Shown one piece after another: positions 35,924 to 45,489 of a stretch of DNA of 64,000 bases (its first letter is position 1; every line of letters starts with the position of its first letter). Under the pieces are notes generated by a model that saw nothing but the letters and a program-made list of their open reading frames with translations, did not search any database and was not told the DNA's origin. The DNA is from an uncultured Pelagibacteraceae bacterium (lineage in GTDB: Bacteria > Pseudomonadota > Alphaproteobacteria > Pelagibacterales > Pelagibacteraceae), in assembly GCA_902599805.1 (NCBI GenBank), contig CACKGP010000003.1, positions 27,451-91,450 on the forward strand. The letters are read 5' to 3'. The position numbers and the translations under genes were made by a program.

Positions 35924-36036
35924 ACAAAATTATATTTGTAATTATTATTGCTATTTTTTGTTCCAGTTGTGGAAAAAAATCCACACCTGTATATAAAACT
36001 GAAAATCAAAAAGAAAATATTATTATAGTTTCGTAA
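35920..36036 (+). CDS. lptM: LptM-like small lipoprotein (YifL/LppL type)
   Basis: This 38-residue protein starts with ATG overlapping the argH stop and ends 4 nt before lysA. The N-terminus MNKIIFVIIIAIFCSSCGKK is a lipoprotein signal peptide; the likely lipidated Cys is residue 17 in the lipobox, followed by GKKSTPVY. The size, the CG-x-K context and the exact argH-lysA position match the LptM (YifL) family. In E. coli LptM assists maturation of the LptD lipopolysaccharide translocon. The homology call rests mainly on synteny and motif, because so short a protein carries little sequence signal. Confidence 0.75.
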   Translation: MNKIIFVIIIAIFCSSCGKKSTPVYKTENQKENIIIVS

Positions 36037-36040
36037 ACTT

Positions 36041-37261
36041 ATGAGTTTAAATTACAAGGGACAAAACCTATTTATTGACAATATATCTATTAAAGGTATT
36101 GCGAATAAAAATATTACACCTTTTTATTTATATTCTTACAAAAAAATTAAAGATAATTTTGAAAATTTTTATAGTTACTTTAAAAAAGTAAATCCCCTAG
36201 TCTGTTTTTCTGTTAAGTCTAACTCGAATGTTTCTATTCTGACGGAGTTAGGAAAATTGGGATCTGGAGCTGACGTAGTATCTGAAGGTGAATTATTAAA
36301 AGCTTTAAAAGCTAAGATTAATCCCAAAAAAATTGTTTTTTCTGGAGTTGGAAAAACAAGCAGTGAATTACGTTTAGCTATTAAAAAAAGGGTTTTACTT
36401 ATTAATGTTGAGTCTGAAAGTGAGGCATTGTTAATAAATAAAATATCAAGAAAAATGAATAGGGTAACTTCCATTGGTATTAGATTAAATCCAAATGTTG
36501 ATGCAAATACTCTTTCTAAAATTTCAACAGGTAAACTTGATAGTAAATTTGGTCTATTAAGTAAAAATTTTTTAGAATTTTGTAAAAGTTCAAAAAACTT
36601 AAAAAATATTAAAATTAATGCAATTAGTGTTCATATTGGAAGTCAAATTACCTCTATAGCGCCATATAAAAGGACCTTAAATGCTTTAAGAAAAATTATT
36701 AAATTAAGCAATATTAATTTTGATTATATCGATCTTGGCGGTGGATTTGGTATTCAATATAAAAATAATGATAAAAAAATCGATATTAAAAAATACTCTA
36801 ATTTAGTTCAAAAATTTCAAAAAGAGACTAATTGTAAAATTATCTTTGAACCAGGAAGATATATTGTTGGAAATACAGGCTCATTAATTTCGAGAATTGT
36901 ATTTGTAAAAAAAAATGGTAATAAATATTTTATAATTTTAGATGCAGGTATGAATGACTTTATGAGACCAGCTTTGTACAATGCAAAACATGAAATTATT
37001 TCTGTATCAAAATCTCAAAAAAGATTTAGTGGGAATATTGAATTTGTAGGGCCAATTTGTGAAAGTACAGATACATTTCTAAAATATAAAAATTTTCCTT
37101 TTATGAAAGAGGGGGAATATGTTGCCATAACAAATGTTGGTGCATATGGCTCAACTCTTTCATCAAATTATAATACTAGACCATTAGCCTCTGAGATTAT
37201 TATTAAAAAGGGTAAAATAAAAATAATCAGAAAAAGACAAAAAATTTCTGAAATCATTTAG
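36041..37261 (+). CDS. lysA: Diaminopimelate decarboxylase
   Basis: LysA is a PLP enzyme that converts meso-diaminopimelate to lysine. The 406 residues form an alanine-racemase-like barrel, with the PLP lysine in LVCFSVKSNSNVSIL (about 53-67), HIGSQI near 198, and the Gly-rich phosphate loop IDLGGGFGIQY near 232. The C-terminal beta domain has EFVGPICESTDTFL with the active-site Cys and NVGAYGSTLSSNYN. The length is normal. It is the third gene in the argH-lptM-lysA-plsC run. Confidence 0.97.
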   Translation: MSLNYKGQNLFIDNISIKGIANKNITPFYLYSYKKIKDNFENFYSYFKKVNPLVCFSVKSNSNVSILTELGKLGSGADVVSEGELLKALKAKINPKKIVFSGVGKTSSELRLAIKKRVLLINVESESEALLINKISRKMNRVTSIGIRLNPNVDANTLSKISTGKLDSKFGLLSKNFLEFCKSSKNLKNIKINAISVHIGSQITSIAPYKRTLNALRKIIKLSNINFDYIDLGGGFGIQYKNNDKKIDIKKYSNLVQKFQKETNCKIIFEPGRYIVGNTGSLISRIVFVKKNGNKYFIILDAGMNDFMRPALYNAKHEIISVSKSQKRFSGNIEFVGPICESTDTFLKYKNFPFMKEGEYVAITNVGAYGSTLSSNYNTRPLASEIIIKKGKIKIIRKRQKISEII

Positions 37262-37264
37262 TAA

Positions 37265-37972
37265 ATGATATTCTTAAGATCATTATTTTTCAATATTTTT
37301 TTATTTGGAGGTATTGCTGTTGCTTGTATAGTTGCACTTCCTCTTCTGTTTATCAAAGACAAACACATGATTTGTGCTGGAAAAATTCTTTCAAAATATA
37401 TTGGGTTTTTATTGAAGATATTTATTGACGTAAAAATTAATTTTAAAGGTTTAGAAAATCTTAAGAAATTTGACAGATATTTTGTCGCTTCAGCTCACCA
37501 ATCTATGTTCGAAACTTTTGCGCTTCAAACAGTTATATCAGGTCCAGTTTTCATTTTAAAAAAAGGATTGATGAAAATACCTATTTTCGGTTGGTGTTTA
37601 AAAAAAATTGGAGCAATTGCTATTGTTAGAGATACAGCTACAAAAGAAAACCTAAATTTTTTTGATCAAATTCTCGAACAAACAAAAAAAAACAAAAGAC
37701 CTTTGCTAATTTTTCCTCAAGGAACGAGGGTACCTTATAAAGAGAAGCCAGATTTTAAAAAAGGAGTCGCAAGAATTTATGAATCTTTAAAATTGCCGTG
37801 TGTACCCGTAGCCCTTAATACTGGAAAAGTATGGCCTAAAAATAGTTTTAGTAAATATCCTGGTACCATAACAATATCTTTTTTAAATCCTATTGAAGCT
37901 GGTTTAAGTAAAGAAGATTTTTTAAAAAAATTACAAAATATTATTTATAAAGAAATTGATTTTTTAGACTGA
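37265..37972 (+). CDS. plsC: 1-acyl-sn-glycerol-3-phosphate acyltransferase (PlsC family)
   Basis: PlsC acylates lysophosphatidic acid to phosphatidic acid in the inner membrane. The 235-residue protein starts with one or two hydrophobic segments (about 1-30). It has the catalytic HQSMFE box (ASAHQSMFETF, about 76-86) and the substrate motif FPQGTRVPY (about 153-161). Several PlsC-like proteins exist in most genomes, so acceptor specificity is inferred. It begins 3 nt after lysA, and its stop directly abuts the convergent tyrC gene. Confidence 0.9.
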   Translation: MIFLRSLFFNIFLFGGIAVACIVALPLLFIKDKHMICAGKILSKYIGFLLKIFIDVKINFKGLENLKKFDRYFVASAHQSMFETFALQTVISGPVFILKKGLMKIPIFGWCLKKIGAIAIVRDTATKENLNFFDQILEQTKKNKRPLLIFPQGTRVPYKEKPDFKKGVARIYESLKLPCVPVALNTGKVWPKNSFSKYPGTITISFLNPIEAGLSKEDFLKKLQNIIYKEIDFLD

Positions 37973-38872
37973 TTATTTTCTTCCAAAGTCAGGTTTATCA
38001 GTATCCTGACCTGCTTTAATAACTGATTTTCTGAAATCTTTTGATTTCTCAAAAATTTCTACAAGTTTTTTACCATCTTTCTCAGAAATTGCTTTTTTAA
38101 ATTCATCTAAATTTTTAATAAATTTTTCGATAGCCTGAATAATTAAAGCACTATTGTCGATAAAAATATCTCTCCACATAACAGGATCTGATGCAGCAAT
38201 TCTGGTGAAATCTCTTAATCCTCCAGCACTGTATTTTATAATATCGTCTTTCACTGACGCATCGTTAGACATAGATGTTTTTACAATATTATAAGCAATT
38301 ACGTGAGGCAAATGACTAGTAAAAGTTAATATTTTGTCATGATCTTCATCAGTCATTATTTTGACTTTACTTCCCATAGACTCCCAAAAACTAGAAAGTT
38401 TTTTAATTGCCTGACCATCTATTTTTTTATTGGGTGTAAGTATGGTCCATCTATTTTTAAACAGATCAGCAAAACCAGCTTCTGGTCCACTATTTTCTAT
38501 TCCAGCAACAGGGTGACCAGGAATACAAACAGAGTTTTTTAAATTCATTTTTTCAAATATTTTACTAACTCCTATTTTTACTGAGCAGGTATCTGTCAAA
38601 ATCGATCCAGCTTTCAAATTGTCTTTAATAGAATTTAAAACTTTTTCAAAACTACTTATAGGTGTTGCTATGATTACTAAATCAGAATTTTTTACTGCAT
38701 CGCTAACATTATTAAATATTTCATCGGAGAGATTGTTTTTCTCAATTACTTCATTTACTGATTTATCATTATCATAAGTTATAATTTTTTTAACAGACCC
38801 GGCTTTTTTTAATGATTTAAAAATTGAAGATCCGATTAACCCACATCCTATTATTGAAATTTGATCAAACAT
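37973..38872 (-). CDS. tyrC: Prephenate/arogenate dehydrogenase
   Basis: This NAD(P)-dependent dehydrogenase makes 4-hydroxyphenylpyruvate or tyrosine. The 299 residues have a Rossmann N-terminus (ISIIGCGLIGSSIFKSLKKAG) and the catalytic region ILTDTCSVK...CIPGHPVAGIENSGPEAG. The C-terminal helical dimer domain includes LTFTSHLPHVIAYNIV and SAGGLRDFTRIAASDP. No chorismate mutase domain is fused. It overlaps the end of the upstream aminotransferase by 8 nt. The hisC-tyrC pair next to divergent metX-metW is an arrangement found in alphaproteobacteria. Cyclohexadienyl dehydrogenase specificity is likely but unproven. Confidence 0.93.
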   Translation of the reverse strand: MFDQISIIGCGLIGSSIFKSLKKAGSVKKIITYDNDKSVNEVIEKNNLSDEIFNNVSDAVKNSDLVIIATPISSFEKVLNSIKDNLKAGSILTDTCSVKIGVSKIFEKMNLKNSVCIPGHPVAGIENSGPEAGFADLFKNRWTILTPNKKIDGQAIKKLSSFWESMGSKVKIMTDEDHDKILTFTSHLPHVIAYNIVKTSMSNDASVKDDIIKYSAGGLRDFTRIAASDPVMWRDIFIDNSALIIQAIEKFIKNLDEFKKAISEKDGKKLVEIFEKSKDFRKSVIKAGQDTDKPDFGRK

Positions 38873-39947
38873 TGAAAATCTTTCTTAAAACTGAAATAAA
38901 TTTTTTATTCTCTTTGCTATTTCCTATTGTGACTCTGAGCGAATTTTTTATACCATAAACATCCATTTGTCTTACTAGGATTCCTGAATTTGCTAATTTA
39001 TTAAATACTTGAGAGGCAGATTTATTTACAAAATCAAAGTTTAGTAGAAAAAAGTTTACGTTAGTTCTATTTGTAGAAATTCCAATTTCTTCAATTACAC
39101 TAAATATTTTTTCAGCCCAAAAAGTATTATGTTGAATAGCTTTATTTAGCCATTTTGTGTCAAGTACGGCTTGCGTAGCAGCAAATAAAGCTGGCCTACT
39201 CACGTTAAAGGGTGGTTTAATTTCGTAGAGTTTTTTTATTAATTTTTTTGGACCATATCCCCAACCAATCCTTAATCCGGCCAAACCGTAAATTTTTGAA
39301 AATGTTCTTGTAATGATTACGTTTTCTGATTTTGAAAATAAATCAATTCCTGAAGCATAATCTGGATCTTTTATGTATTCAAAATATGCATCGTCTATTA
39401 CAAGTAAAATATCGCTTCTAAGTTTTTTTCTTAACTTTAAAACTTCGTATTTATTTAAATAAGTACCAGTCGGGTTATTAGGATTAGCTAGAAAAACAAT
39501 TTTTGTTTTTTTGCTGACACAATCCATAATTGAGTCAACAGATACAGCGAAATTATTTTCTTTAGCGTACTTTACCTTAGCACCAAACATTCGGCTATAA
39601 ATTCTGTAAATTATAAAACTATATTCAGGTACTACAACTTCATCTCCTTTATTTAAGAAAAGTTTACAAACTAATTCAAAAATTTGATCGGAACCTGATC
39701 CTAGAATAATTCTATCCCGTTTTAATTTAAACTTTTTTGCCAATACTTTTCTAAAATACGTACCATCTGAATCGGGGTACCTAACAAAACCTTTACCAAC
39801 CGAACTATAAGATCTAACAGCCTTTGGGCTTGGGCCTAAAGCAGATTCATTTGCAGAGAGTTTAATTGGACTTCTTCTGCTCTTAAAAAGACTTAGACCA
39901 GCTACATATTTTTCAGCAATAATTTTTCTTGGTTGAGGTAATTTCAT
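38865..39947 (-). CDS. hisC: Histidinol-phosphate/aromatic aminotransferase
   Basis: This fold-type I PLP aminotransferase acts on histidinol phosphate and, in this context, probably also on aromatic keto acids. The 360 residues include KLSANESALGPSPKAV (about 28-43), ILGSGSDQIFEL, FLANPNNPTGTYL (about 152-164), VIDDAYFEYI (about 183), and the PLP-lysine motif RTFSKIYGLAGLRIGWGYG (about 211-229). It overlaps tyrC, so a tyrosine/phenylalanine role in the same operon is plausible. A possible -10 TATAAT on the minus strand lies at 39966-39971. Confidence 0.93.
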   Translation of the reverse strand: MKLPQPRKIIAEKYVAGLSLFKSRRSPIKLSANESALGPSPKAVRSYSSVGKGFVRYPDSDGTYFRKVLAKKFKLKRDRIILGSGSDQIFELVCKLFLNKGDEVVVPEYSFIIYRIYSRMFGAKVKYAKENNFAVSVDSIMDCVSKKTKIVFLANPNNPTGTYLNKYEVLKLRKKLRSDILLVIDDAYFEYIKDPDYASGIDLFSKSENVIITRTFSKIYGLAGLRIGWGYGPKKLIKKLYEIKPPFNVSRPALFAATQAVLDTKWLNKAIQHNTFWAEKIFSVIEEIGISTNRTNVNFFLLNFDFVNKSASQVFNKLANSGILVRQMDVYGIKNSLRVTIGNSKENKKFISVLRKIFNV

Positions 39948-39998
39948 AATATTTTAAAGAGTTATATTATAAGTAAATCTTTTTATATAATGTAAAAT

Positions 39999-40016
39999 AA
40001 ATTATTCGAATAATTT
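39999..40016. promoter_or_regulatory. 18-bp perfect palindrome in the hisC/metX divergent region
   Basis: AAATTATTCGAATAATTT reads the same on both strands. Its last two bases overlap the -35 box of the metX promoter, and it lies about 50 nt upstream of the hisC start. This is where a dimeric repressor controlling one or both genes would bind. No regulator is identified. AT-rich sequence makes chance palindromes more common, so confidence is moderate. Confidence 0.45.
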
Positions 40017-40043
40017 GACATGTTTATGACGATTTAGTATACA
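40015..40043 (+). promoter_or_regulatory. Sigma70 promoter of metX
   Basis: A perfect -35 TTGACA (40015-40020), a 17-nt spacer and the -10 TATACA (40038-40043) form the best promoter in the window. The predicted start near 40050 coincides with the first bases of the SAM-II aptamer. Confidence 0.85.
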
Positions 40044-40050
40044 TTCGCAT

Positions 40051-40101
40051 TGCGCTGATTTAACCAAATTGCGAGCGCAGAGTAAATGCAGCTAAACAGG
40101 G
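40051..40101 (+). ncRNA. SAM-II riboswitch
   Basis: The leader matches the SAM-II (metA motif) aptamer closely. P1 is TGCGCT (40051-40056) with AGCGCA (40074-40079), and the conserved loop GATTTAACC follows the P1 5' strand. The downstream pseudoknot strand ATGCAGCTAAACAGGG carries the invariant GCTAAA core. It starts at the predicted transcription start and controls metX, a typical SAM-II target in alphaproteobacteria. Bound S-adenosylmethionine should turn expression off. The aptamer is followed directly by an intrinsic terminator. Confidence 0.93.
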
Positions 40102-40106
40102 TTTTT

Positions 40107-40132
40107 GCCCAGTATAGCTGGGCTTTTTTTTT
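40107..40132 (+). terminator. Intrinsic terminator (riboswitch expression platform)
   Basis: The stem GCCCAG (40107-40112) / CTGGGC (40118-40123) has loop TATAG and is followed by nine T residues up to 40132, only 2 nt before the metX start. CAGCT in the aptamer's 3' pseudoknot strand (40089-40093) is complementary to AGCTG (40116-40120) in the terminator. The two structures can therefore exclude one another, which would make this a transcription attenuator. Confidence 0.85.
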
Positions 40133-40134
40133 AT

Positions 40135-41262
40135 ATGAGTGAAAAAATTAAAAAATTAAACGTTTCAAAACCTCTTGTTCTAGACTGTAAAAAAACAGTC
40201 AAAGATTTTCCCTTGGCATATGAGACTTATGGAAATCTAAATAAAAACAAAGATAACGCTATTCTTATCTTTCATGCATTAACTGGTGATCAGTTTGTTA
40301 GTGGAACAAATCCAATTACCAAAAAAGATGGTTGGTGGGTCACAGCTGTTGGACCAGGTAAAGCAATTGATACAAATAAATACTTTGTAATATGTGCAAA
40401 TGTTATCGGTGGATGTATGGGTTCATGGGGTCCTAAAGAAATAGATAAAAATACAAATCAAGCATATGGTTTAAATTTTCCAGTGATAACAATTAAAGAT
40501 ATGGTTAAATCTCAAGAAACATTGTTAGATCATTTAGGTATAGATAAACTTCTTTGTGCTGCAGGAGGTTCTATGGGTGGAATGCAACTTCTTCAATTTT
40601 GTGCAACGTTTCCAAATAAAACTTTTTCTGCAGTCCCAATAGCGTGCAGTACGAATCATAGTGCTCAAAATATTGCACTAAATGAATTAGCTAGACAAGC
40701 AATTATGGCTGATCCTGTATGGGATAATGGAAAATATTTAAAAAAAAATATTCAACCAAAGAATGGATTAGCAGTAGCCAGAATGGTTGGACATATAAGT
40801 TATCTATCTGAGAAAGGTATGCAAGAAAAGTTTGGTAGAAAACTTCAGGAAAAAGCAGACTACGAATTTAGTTTTGATGCTGACTTTCAAGTTGAAAGCT
40901 ATCTTAGACATCAAGGATTTGCTTTTGTTGAAAGATTCGATGCAAATTCAATTTTATATATTACCAGAGCTATGGATTATTTTGATCTTTCAAGACAATT
41001 TAAAGGTGGACTAGTAGAGGCATTTAAAAATCAAAAAACAAAATTTCTGATTATATCTTTTTCATCTGATTGGCTTTATACAACAAAAGAAAATAAAGAT
41101 ACTGTAATTGCTCTAAACTCAGCTGGAGCTGATGTTTCTTTTGCTGAAATTAAAACAGATAAAGGGCACGACTCCTTTTTGGTAAATGAACCTGAATTTC
41201 TTAAAACTTTAAAGGGTTTTATAGACTCAATGCATATTAAATTTAAAAATGAAAAAAAATGA
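40135..41262 (+). CDS. metX: Homoserine O-acetyltransferase
   Basis: MetX acylates homoserine to feed methionine synthesis by sulfhydrylation. The 375-residue alpha/beta hydrolase-fold enzyme has the typical FHALTGDQFVSG and VGPGKAIDTNKYFVICANVIGG motifs. The nucleophile Ser is in AAGGSMGGMQLLQF (about 140), and the acid/base residues are in the C-terminal SFSSDWLY and KGHDSFL. The ATG at 40135 is chosen; an upstream TTG frame would place its codons inside the terminator hairpin. No Shine-Dalgarno precedes the ATG. Regulation is by SAM-II and the attenuator. metW overlaps the end by 4 nt. Confidence 0.96.
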   Translation: MSEKIKKLNVSKPLVLDCKKTVKDFPLAYETYGNLNKNKDNAILIFHALTGDQFVSGTNPITKKDGWWVTAVGPGKAIDTNKYFVICANVIGGCMGSWGPKEIDKNTNQAYGLNFPVITIKDMVKSQETLLDHLGIDKLLCAAGGSMGGMQLLQFCATFPNKTFSAVPIACSTNHSAQNIALNELARQAIMADPVWDNGKYLKKNIQPKNGLAVARMVGHISYLSEKGMQEKFGRKLQEKADYEFSFDADFQVESYLRHQGFAFVERFDANSILYITRAMDYFDLSRQFKGGLVEAFKNQKTKFLIISFSSDWLYTTKENKDTVIALNSAGADVSFAEIKTDKGHDSFLVNEPEFLKTLKGFIDSMHIKFKNEKK

Positions 41263-41852
41263 AAAAAGAATTTAGGGTAATAGCAGATTTACTGCCAAGA
41301 AATATTAGAGTTCTTGACGTTGGTTGTGGAGATGGGTCTTTGATGAGTCACCTTATTAAAGAAAAAAATATCGAGGTAAGAGGTTTAGAGATTGTGGAAG
41401 AAAATGTAAAAAAATGTATCTATAAAGGACTATCTGTTATCGAAGGTAATGCAGAAACTGAGTTGCACCAATTTCCAACTAAATCATTTGACTTCGTTAT
41501 ACTAAGTCAAACATTACAGGCCTTTTATAATCCTGAAAAAGTTCTTAAAGACTTATTAAGAATTGGAAAATCTGTAATTATATCAATTCCAAACTTTGGG
41601 TATTGGAAAGTAAGAACTAGTTTACTTTTTTTTGGCAAGATGCCAGTAACAAAGACTTTACCAAATTCATGGTATAACACTCCTAATTTACATATGTGTA
41701 CAATTAAAGATTTTTTCGATTTTTGTATCGAGAAAAAAATTAATATCAATAAAGTTGTAGGTGTGAATGAGGAAACTACTTCAGAAATAAAAAAAAGTAA
41801 TCTTGAAATTAAAAACCTATTTTCAAAGGTTGGAATTTTTTTATTAAAATAA
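41259..41852 (+). CDS. metW: Methionine biosynthesis protein MetW
   Basis: MetW is a class I SAM-methyltransferase-like protein that partners with MetX in proteobacteria. The 197 residues contain the SAM-binding motif I RVLDVGCGDGSLMSHLI (about 17-33), EGNAETEL and FDFVILSQTLQAFYNP, plus the family-specific GYWKVRTSLLFFGKMPVT. An ATG overlap with metX indicates coupled translation, so it shares metX's riboswitch control. Biochemical activity of MetW is not well defined. Confidence 0.95.
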   Translation: MKKEFRVIADLLPRNIRVLDVGCGDGSLMSHLIKEKNIEVRGLEIVEENVKKCIYKGLSVIEGNAETELHQFPTKSFDFVILSQTLQAFYNPEKVLKDLLRIGKSVIISIPNFGYWKVRTSLLFFGKMPVTKTLPNSWYNTPNLHMCTIKDFFDFCIEKKININKVVGVNEETTSEIKKSNLEIKNLFSKVGIFLLK

Positions 41853-42617
41853 ATGCTTAGTATATCAATTATAAAATGTTTAACTGATAATTACAGTTAT
41901 TTATTAAAAGATGAAATCACAAATACAGTTGGTATTGTTGATCCATCAGAATTTAAAACTGTAGACAAAGAGATCGAAAGAAAATATAAAAAATTAGATT
42001 TTATTATAAATACACATCACCATGATGATCATATTGGTGGTAATTTAGAATTAAAAGAAAAGTACAACTCAAAAATTGTATGTTCTTTTCATGACAAAGG
42101 GATCATCAAAAATACAGACATAAACTTAAGGGATGGGGATAAATTTTCTTTTGGTAAAACTGATTTCCAAGTAATACATATACCAGGCCACACACTTGGT
42201 CATGTAGCTTTTTATTCAAAAAGTGCCAAAGTTATATTCTCTGGTGATACCCTTTTTTCACTAGGATGTGGAAGAATTTTCGAGGGATCATTTGAACAAA
42301 TGTTTAGCTCAATTGAAAAAATTAAAAATTTACCGACTGATACGTTGATTTACTGTGGGCATGAATACACAGAAAAAAATGGAGAATTTGCAATTAGTAT
42401 TGATGACCAGAATAAAATTTTAAAAGAAAGAATTAAAAATGTAGCTAGTAAAATTAAACAAGGTCTTCCCTCTATACCTGTGAGTTTAAAAGACGAATTA
42501 GATACTAATATTTTTTTGAGATGTGAAAATCAAAAAATTAAAAGTAAACTACAAATGCATAATGCCACTAAATTAGAAGTTTTTACAAAATTAAGGAATT
42601 TAAAAGATCAATTCTAG
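41853..42617 (+). CDS. gloB: Hydroxyacylglutathione hydrolase (glyoxalase II)
   Basis: GloB hydrolyses S-lactoylglutathione to lactate and glutathione, completing methylglyoxal detoxification. The 254-residue metallo-beta-lactamase-fold protein has the metal site THHHDDHIGG (about 54-63), HIPGHTLGHVAFY (about 109-121), FSGDTLFSLGCGRIFEG (about 131-147), and YCGHEYTEKN (about 169-178). The C-terminal substrate domain is present. It starts directly after the metW stop with no spacer. Confidence 0.95.
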   Translation: MLSISIIKCLTDNYSYLLKDEITNTVGIVDPSEFKTVDKEIERKYKKLDFIINTHHHDDHIGGNLELKEKYNSKIVCSFHDKGIIKNTDINLRDGDKFSFGKTDFQVIHIPGHTLGHVAFYSKSAKVIFSGDTLFSLGCGRIFEGSFEQMFSSIEKIKNLPTDTLIYCGHEYTEKNGEFAISIDDQNKILKERIKNVASKIKQGLPSIPVSLKDELDTNIFLRCENQKIKSKLQMHNATKLEVFTKLRNLKDQF

Positions 42618-42628
42618 CACCATATATC

Positions 42629-42656
42629 TTGACTTGTTTAGTTACAGGGTTATATT
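42629..42656 (+). promoter_or_regulatory. Sigma70 promoter for the rplU operon
   Basis: The -35 TTGACT (42629-42634), a 16-nt spacer and the -10 TATATT (42651-42656) give a predicted start around 42663 and a leader of about 20 nt before rplU. Confidence 0.65.
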
Positions 42657-42683
42657 GCCATAAATTTTAACAAAGTTTATTTT

Positions 42684-43130
42684 ATGTCTTTTGCAATTAT
42701 AGAAACAGGTGGAAAACAGTACAAAGTCTCTGCGAGTAATATTCTTAAAGTTGAAAAACTTGATATCAAAAAAGGCAATAAAGTTGAGTTTAAGAAAGTT
42801 CTACTAGTTAACGATGACAAGACAGTTGAAATTGGTGATCCAACAGTAAGCGGTGCCATTGTTGAGGGTATGTTGTTGGATAATCTTAAGGATAAGAAAG
42901 TAATAGTTTTTAAAAAAAGACGTAGACAGAATTCTAGAAAACGTTACGGACATAGGCAGCCTTTATCCAAGGTTCAGATTACTAAGATAATGTCTAAAAA
43001 TGGTAAAGTTGTTGCTGAAATTAAAGAAAATCAAATTAAATTATCTTCTGGAAAAGAAGTAGAAAAGAAATTATCTTCTAAAAAAGTTAAGAATGTTAAA
43101 AAAATAGTAAAGAATAAAGAGAAAAAATAA
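42684..43130 (+). CDS. rplU: 50S ribosomal protein L21
   Basis: L21 is a 23S rRNA-binding protein of the large subunit. The first ~100 of 148 residues match the family (FAIIETGGKQYKVSASNILKVEKL at the start, then KKRRRQNSRKRYGHRQPLSKVQI). The last ~45 residues are a Lys-rich tail beyond the usual ~103-residue length, a known variation in alphaproteobacteria. It begins the rplU-rpmA-obgE run, 6 nt before rpmA. Confidence 0.97.
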   Translation: MSFAIIETGGKQYKVSASNILKVEKLDIKKGNKVEFKKVLLVNDDKTVEIGDPTVSGAIVEGMLLDNLKDKKVIVFKKRRRQNSRKRYGHRQPLSKVQITKIMSKNGKVVAEIKENQIKLSSGKEVEKKLSSKKVKNVKKIVKNKEKK

Positions 43131-43136
43131 AATACT

Positions 43137-43391
43137 ATGGCAACAAAAAAAGCAGGTGGATCATCCAAAAACGGCCGAGATAGTGCAGGTCGTCGGTTAG
43201 GTGTAAAAAGATATGGCGATCAGATGGTACAACCTGGAAACATAATAGTTCGTCAAAGAGGTACTAGAATACACCCAGGATCAAATGTGGGTATGGGAAA
43301 AGATCATTCAATTTTTTCATTAATTAGTGGGAAAGTAAAATTTAAAAAGTCTAAATCTAACAGAACTCTTGTATCTGTATTCCCTAAATAA
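43137..43391 (+). CDS. rpmA: 50S ribosomal protein L27
   Basis: L27 reaches the peptidyl transferase centre and helps place tRNA substrates. The 84-residue protein shows the family signature from the start: [20 protein letters not shown], then [20 protein letters not shown] and [17 protein letters not shown]. No N-terminal pre-sequence precedes the ATKK motif. It follows rplU by 6 nt and precedes obgE by 29 nt, the standard arrangement. Confidence 0.98.
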   Translation: MATKKAGGSSKNGRDSAGRRLGVKRYGDQMVQPGNIIVRQRGTRIHPGSNVGMGKDHSIFSLISGKVKFKKSKSNRTLVSVFPK

Positions 43392-43402
43392 ATTAAATTT
43401 AA

Positions 43403-45488
<2,086 letters not shown>

Positions 45489-45489
<1 letters not shown>

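Noticed and set aside
40105-40134. An extended metX reading frame from a TTG at 40105
   Set aside because: Those codons fall inside the terminator hairpin and its T-run. The ATG at 40135 gives the normal MetX N-terminus.
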